64,000 nucleotides of DNA. It comes from an uncultured Tateyamaria sp. GTDB taxonomy: Bacteria; Pseudomonadota; Alphaproteobacteria; Rhodobacterales; Rhodobacteraceae. Each line of letters starts with the position of its first letter. Position 1 is the stretch's first letter. The stretch spans positions 1,488,001-1,552,000 of the forward strand of contig NZ_CANNDN010000001.1 of assembly GCF_947503465.1 (NCBI RefSeq). Direction: 5' to 3'. The notes below the pieces were generated by a model. The model saw only the letters and a list, made by a program, of their open reading frames with translations. It did not search any database and was not told where the DNA came from. Both the position numbers and the translations under genes were made by a program. Positions 62,701 to 64,000 of this stretch are shown here, piece after piece.

Positions 62701-63420
62701 GGGCAGGGCCATGACCGCGTGATCGAACTGGCTGGTTCGCTGGATGCCGCTCAGGAACCTGGGCCGACCTCCGACAGCGCAGCCACCGGCGAGGCCACGT
62801 TGACCATCCGCTTTAACGAGGCAGGCGAAGTCGTCTACTCCTCCGAGCTGACGGTGACCGGCCTGAACGAAGCCGACCTGCAAACGCCCGTGCCGGGTGT
62901 GGTGTCGGCCATCCACCTGCACAATGCGCCTGCCGGGATCAACGGTCCCATCGCGCAGGACACGCTTGTGGACGCCGGTGCAACCATCGATGCCCAGGCC
63001 CCCACGGGTGTGTCCGGCCTGGATGTGATCGCCGAAGTGGTCGAAACCGACATCCTCAGTTCGATCGAGAACGTGATCGGGTCGGATGATGGCGACATCA
63101 TCATCGGGTCGAACGCCGACAATACCCTTTCGGGTGAAGACGGTGACGATAACCTGAACGGCGGCGCAGGCGACGACGTGCTGATCGGTGGCGAAGGGTC
63201 TGACACCTTCACCTTCGAAGGGCTCTTCGGCAACGACACCGTAAACGACTTCGAAAGCGGTGTGGACCGGTTGGACTTCTCCGACTTCGGCCCGGACTTC
63301 CGCGACCAACTGGTTGTCGAAACCACCGATGAAGGCGCTCTGCTGACCCTTGGTCAGAACGGTTCGGTCCTTCTGGCAGGTGTCTCGGGCGTCGATACCG
63401 AAGACGATTTCATCGCCTGA
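59716..63420 (+). CDS. Large RTX protein with tandem 180-aa repeats and split CHRD domain
   Basis: 1234 aa, strongly acidic, no Sec signal, as for type I secreted proteins. Four tandem repeats begin with S/Q-SDSRA at residues 140, 321, 501 and 677 and contain GTGDQRNGT and beta-helix-like runs (autotransporter-type repeats). Two RTX blocks follow (GGAGDDVLIAGQGDN near 876; GGAGDDVLIGGEGSD near 1150). Between them lie CHRD-like pieces (NIHTSDFPGGEIRGQL near 974; HLHNAPAGINGPIA near 1068). ATG 59716 is supported by GGAGA; ATG 59701 is not. Likely a surface or secreted adhesin; next gene is its exporter. Confidence 0.88.
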   Translation: MLSEILASLRARLLTTSTLAQETVRDGQTLTNGFFQSTVVDNTPAFVLNNDLARFLNFGDVETNGAPSAVSVEANDVQVFNFRTGSIEANGDGATGIEVTDGSSADIRNFGSIAGELNAVEFSGPNSSGTLDNFRGGVISSDSRAVEIEGDGISVRNFGDIVGTGNQRNGTIYTNATAEDVSISNFTGGTIDAGEGNDGAGLSFQVGDEAGDVVSNTVFNGFGATIQGRGQAASDTPGAGDGIRLNNGADGAVSDTDIVNSGLISSESNQGTAGGIRIADGLSAEGRILNTSTGVIEGVRNGLYIGEGDHDLDVLNFGTIQSDSRAVNIDGTGVDLTNGGDILGTGDQRNGTVYADGTADDFSVSNLANGTIDAGEGNQGSGFGAEIGGAEDGANTFALDNDGIIQGRGNAAAGTPLAGDGVRIGNVGNSGTTDATITNSGAILSEGANGTVAGVRVVNGINFQGELSNSGLIAGVQNGVYFGTGDHTDGVFINEEGGVVSSDSRALNIDGTGLSVNNAGTIIGTDDQRNGTAYADGTADDFAVVNSGLIDAGQGNQGSGFGAEIGGAEDGANTFALNNSGTIQGRGNAAAGTPLAGDGVRIGNVGNSGTTDATITNSGAILSEGANGTVAGVRVVNGINFQGTLTNAGVIAGVQNGVYFGTGDHTGGSFVNSGIVSSDSRALNIDGEGLEVVNSGAILGTGDQRNGTVYADGTADNYTFTNTGTVDAGLGNNGSAVSLQTGDIAGDVVSAAIFNEGVFQGRGDATEGNQVGDGLRLFSNREDASFAGLVQNEGVIAGSADSDAAAGIRIDGGLNLLGAILNEGEISGTVNAIDARDAGDVTFVNDDAGVVNGNVLLGEGQDIVVDLGQINGVIDGGAGDDVLIAGQGDNVIVGGLGNDFIEGGEGIDTADFSDQDVAVTVNLGANGNGTATRETGFSVSVQDVVVGASLQPTANIGDAAGFVSEALAGNLYYNIHTSDFPGGEIRGQLLVVSDTGQGHDRVIELAGSLDAAQEPGPTSDSAATGEATLTIRFNEAGEVVYSSELTVTGLNEADLQTPVPGVVSAIHLHNAPAGINGPIAQDTLVDAGATIDAQAPTGVSGLDVIAEVVETDILSSIENVIGSDDGDIIIGSNADNTLSGEDGDDNLNGGAGDDVLIGGEGSDTFTFEGLFGNDTVNDFESGVDRLDFSDFGPDFRDQLVVETTDEGALLTLGQNGSVLLAGVSGVDTEDDFIA
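60133..62277 (+). repeat. Four tandem ~540-bp coding repeats in the RTX gene
   Basis: Units start near 60133, 60676, 61216 and 61744. Units 2 and 3 share a 270-bp block (60841-61110 and 61375-61644, offset 534 bp) with about 19 differences by my count (about 93 percent identity). The others are more diverged. The reading frame is kept throughout. Confidence 0.85.
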
Positions 63421-63434
63421 TCCTAAACACCCCA

Positions 63435-63458
63435 AGGTGGCGGCCCCGGTCGCCACCT
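63435..63458 (+). terminator. Hairpin between RTX gene and its exporter gene
   Basis: AGGTGGCG (63435-63442) and CGCCACCT (63451-63458) pair perfectly around an 8-base loop, 14 bp after the RTX stop, followed by CTTCACC rather than a T-tract. A partial terminator here would give more substrate than transporter, as is common for RTX loci. Confidence 0.5.
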
Positions 63459-63484
63459 CTTCACCCTGAAAAAAGATCACCCAA

Positions 63485-64000
63485 ATGTTTCAGAAAAAAT
63501 CCACCGTCAAAACCGCCTGGGGCCAGTTGCGCAGCGGTTTTCTTGCAATCGGCTTCTTCAGCATGATCCTGAACATGCTGATGCTGGCCGGTCCGCTTTA
63601 CATGTTGCAGGTCTATGACCGCGTTCTGACCAGCCGGAACATGGACACGCTGATTGCGCTCAGCATCCTGCTGGGCGGCGTGTTCATCGTCACCGGGCTT
63701 CTGGACCTGATCCGCACCCGCATTCTGAACCGGCTCGGGGCGCGCTTCGAACTCACCATCGGCGCACCGATCCTGCAATCGTCGATCCGACGCCGGGTGC
63801 AGGGCAAGGCCAGTGGCGACACTCCGGCGGCAGACATCACCGGTCTGCGCGACTTTATCTCGGGCCCGACACTGATCGCCTTTTTCGACGCCCCCTGGAT
63901 CCCGCTGTATCTGGGTGTCCTCTACATCCTGCACCCCTACCTGGGCGCGCTTGGGCTGGCCGGTGCCCTGTTCCTCACTCTTATGGCCCTGGTCAACAAC
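63485..64000 (+). CDS. Type I secretion ABC transporter (PrtD/HlyB-like), partial
   Basis: First 172 codons; runs off the window end. N-terminal membrane domain of a type I secretion exporter: SMILNMLMLAGPLYMLQVYDRVLTSRNMDTLIALS, RILNRLGARFELTIG and LRDFISGPTLIAFFDAPWIPLYLGVLYI, quoted in parts, are the PrtD pattern. No C39 peptidase-like N-terminal domain is present. Its place 64 bp after the RTX gene identifies it as the likely inner-membrane exporter of that protein. Confidence 0.93.
   Translation, partial: MFQKKSTVKTAWGQLRSGFLAIGFFSMILNMLMLAGPLYMLQVYDRVLTSRNMDTLIALSILLGGVFIVTGLLDLIRTRILNRLGARFELTIGAPILQSSIRRRVQGKASGDTPAADITGLRDFISGPTLIAFFDAPWIPLYLGVLYILHPYLGALGLAGALFLTLMALVNN

Noticed and set aside
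1-64000. CRISPR arrays, insertion sequences, prophage, tRNA or rRNA genes
   Set aside because: No repeat-spacer pattern, transposase or integrase frame, or recognisable structural RNA was found on reading both strands; a dedicated scan could still find a tRNA I missed.

Overview
The window looks like a piece of chromosome from an alphaproteobacterium of the Rhodobacterales, most likely the Roseobacter group. The evidence is high-GC coding sequence with strong codon bias, the gene order uvrC-pgsA-moaD-moaE, the order nrdR-ribD / ribE-ribB-ribH-nusB, a soxBDAG sarcosine oxidase operon, Rhodobacterales-type Hint-domain and RTX proteins, and a nasTS-nrtABC-nirBD-nasA-cysG nitrate assimilation locus. 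This assignment rests on gene content and protein character alone; no database search was possible.

Layout. 1-2.3 kb: an OmpA-family envelope protein and a membrane-anchored coiled-coil protein. 2.5-5.8 kb (minus): uvrC-pgsA-moaD-moaE. 6.1-8.8 kb (minus): S49 peptidase, a 54-residue membrane/CxC protein, a Ca2+/cation antiporter and a FolM-like reductase. 8.9-13.5 kb: an ABC-2 exporter, a CoxG-like protein, an EamA transporter, a quinone oxidoreductase and a small membrane protein. 13.6-17.7 kb (minus): a Hint-domain protein, then nusB-ribH-ribB-ribE. 17.8-22.5 kb (plus): capsule genes kpsS, a Wza-type export lipoprotein and kpsC, lying between ribE and ribD. 22.5-24.0 kb (minus): nrdR-ribD. 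24.2-30.8 kb (minus): three tandem paralogous secreted proteins, yjbQ, hlyU, rpoD, dnaG and a small secreted protein. 30.9-35.9 kb (minus): soxBDAG. 36.1-38.6 kb: an SGNH-like protein and a glutamate dehydrogenase. 38.9-41.4 kb (plus): a TadG/TadE-like operon. 41.4-46.0 kb (minus): a membrane protein and a four-gene catabolic operon of unknown substrate. 46.2-59.3 kb (plus): the complete nitrate assimilation locus. 59.7-64 kb (plus): a large repetitive RTX/CHRD protein and the start of its presumed type I secretion ABC transporter.

The nitrate locus reads as one system. NasT (ANTAR antiterminator) and NasS (cytoplasmic nitrate sensor) precede a leader RNA containing two short hairpins with A1/G4 hexaloops. 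The second hairpin overlaps the 5' arm of a strong intrinsic terminator, just before nrtA. NrtA, NrtB and a fused NrtC-NrtD import nitrate, NasA reduces it to nitrite, NirBD reduces nitrite to ammonium, and CysG makes the siroheme. The glutamate dehydrogenase about 9 kb away could link to ammonium metabolism.

The observations most worth a second look are: two phased 11-bp GTGCAC arrays in unrelated intergenic regions on opposite strands; the ANTAR leader; a CHRD domain whose halves are in swapped order inside an RTX protein; a RibB whose GTP cyclohydrolase II half has lost its zinc cysteines; an M19 peptidase-like protein lacking part of its metal site; a 24-codon translationally coupled ORF between soxB and soxD; and a tandem triplet of unrecognised secreted proteins.
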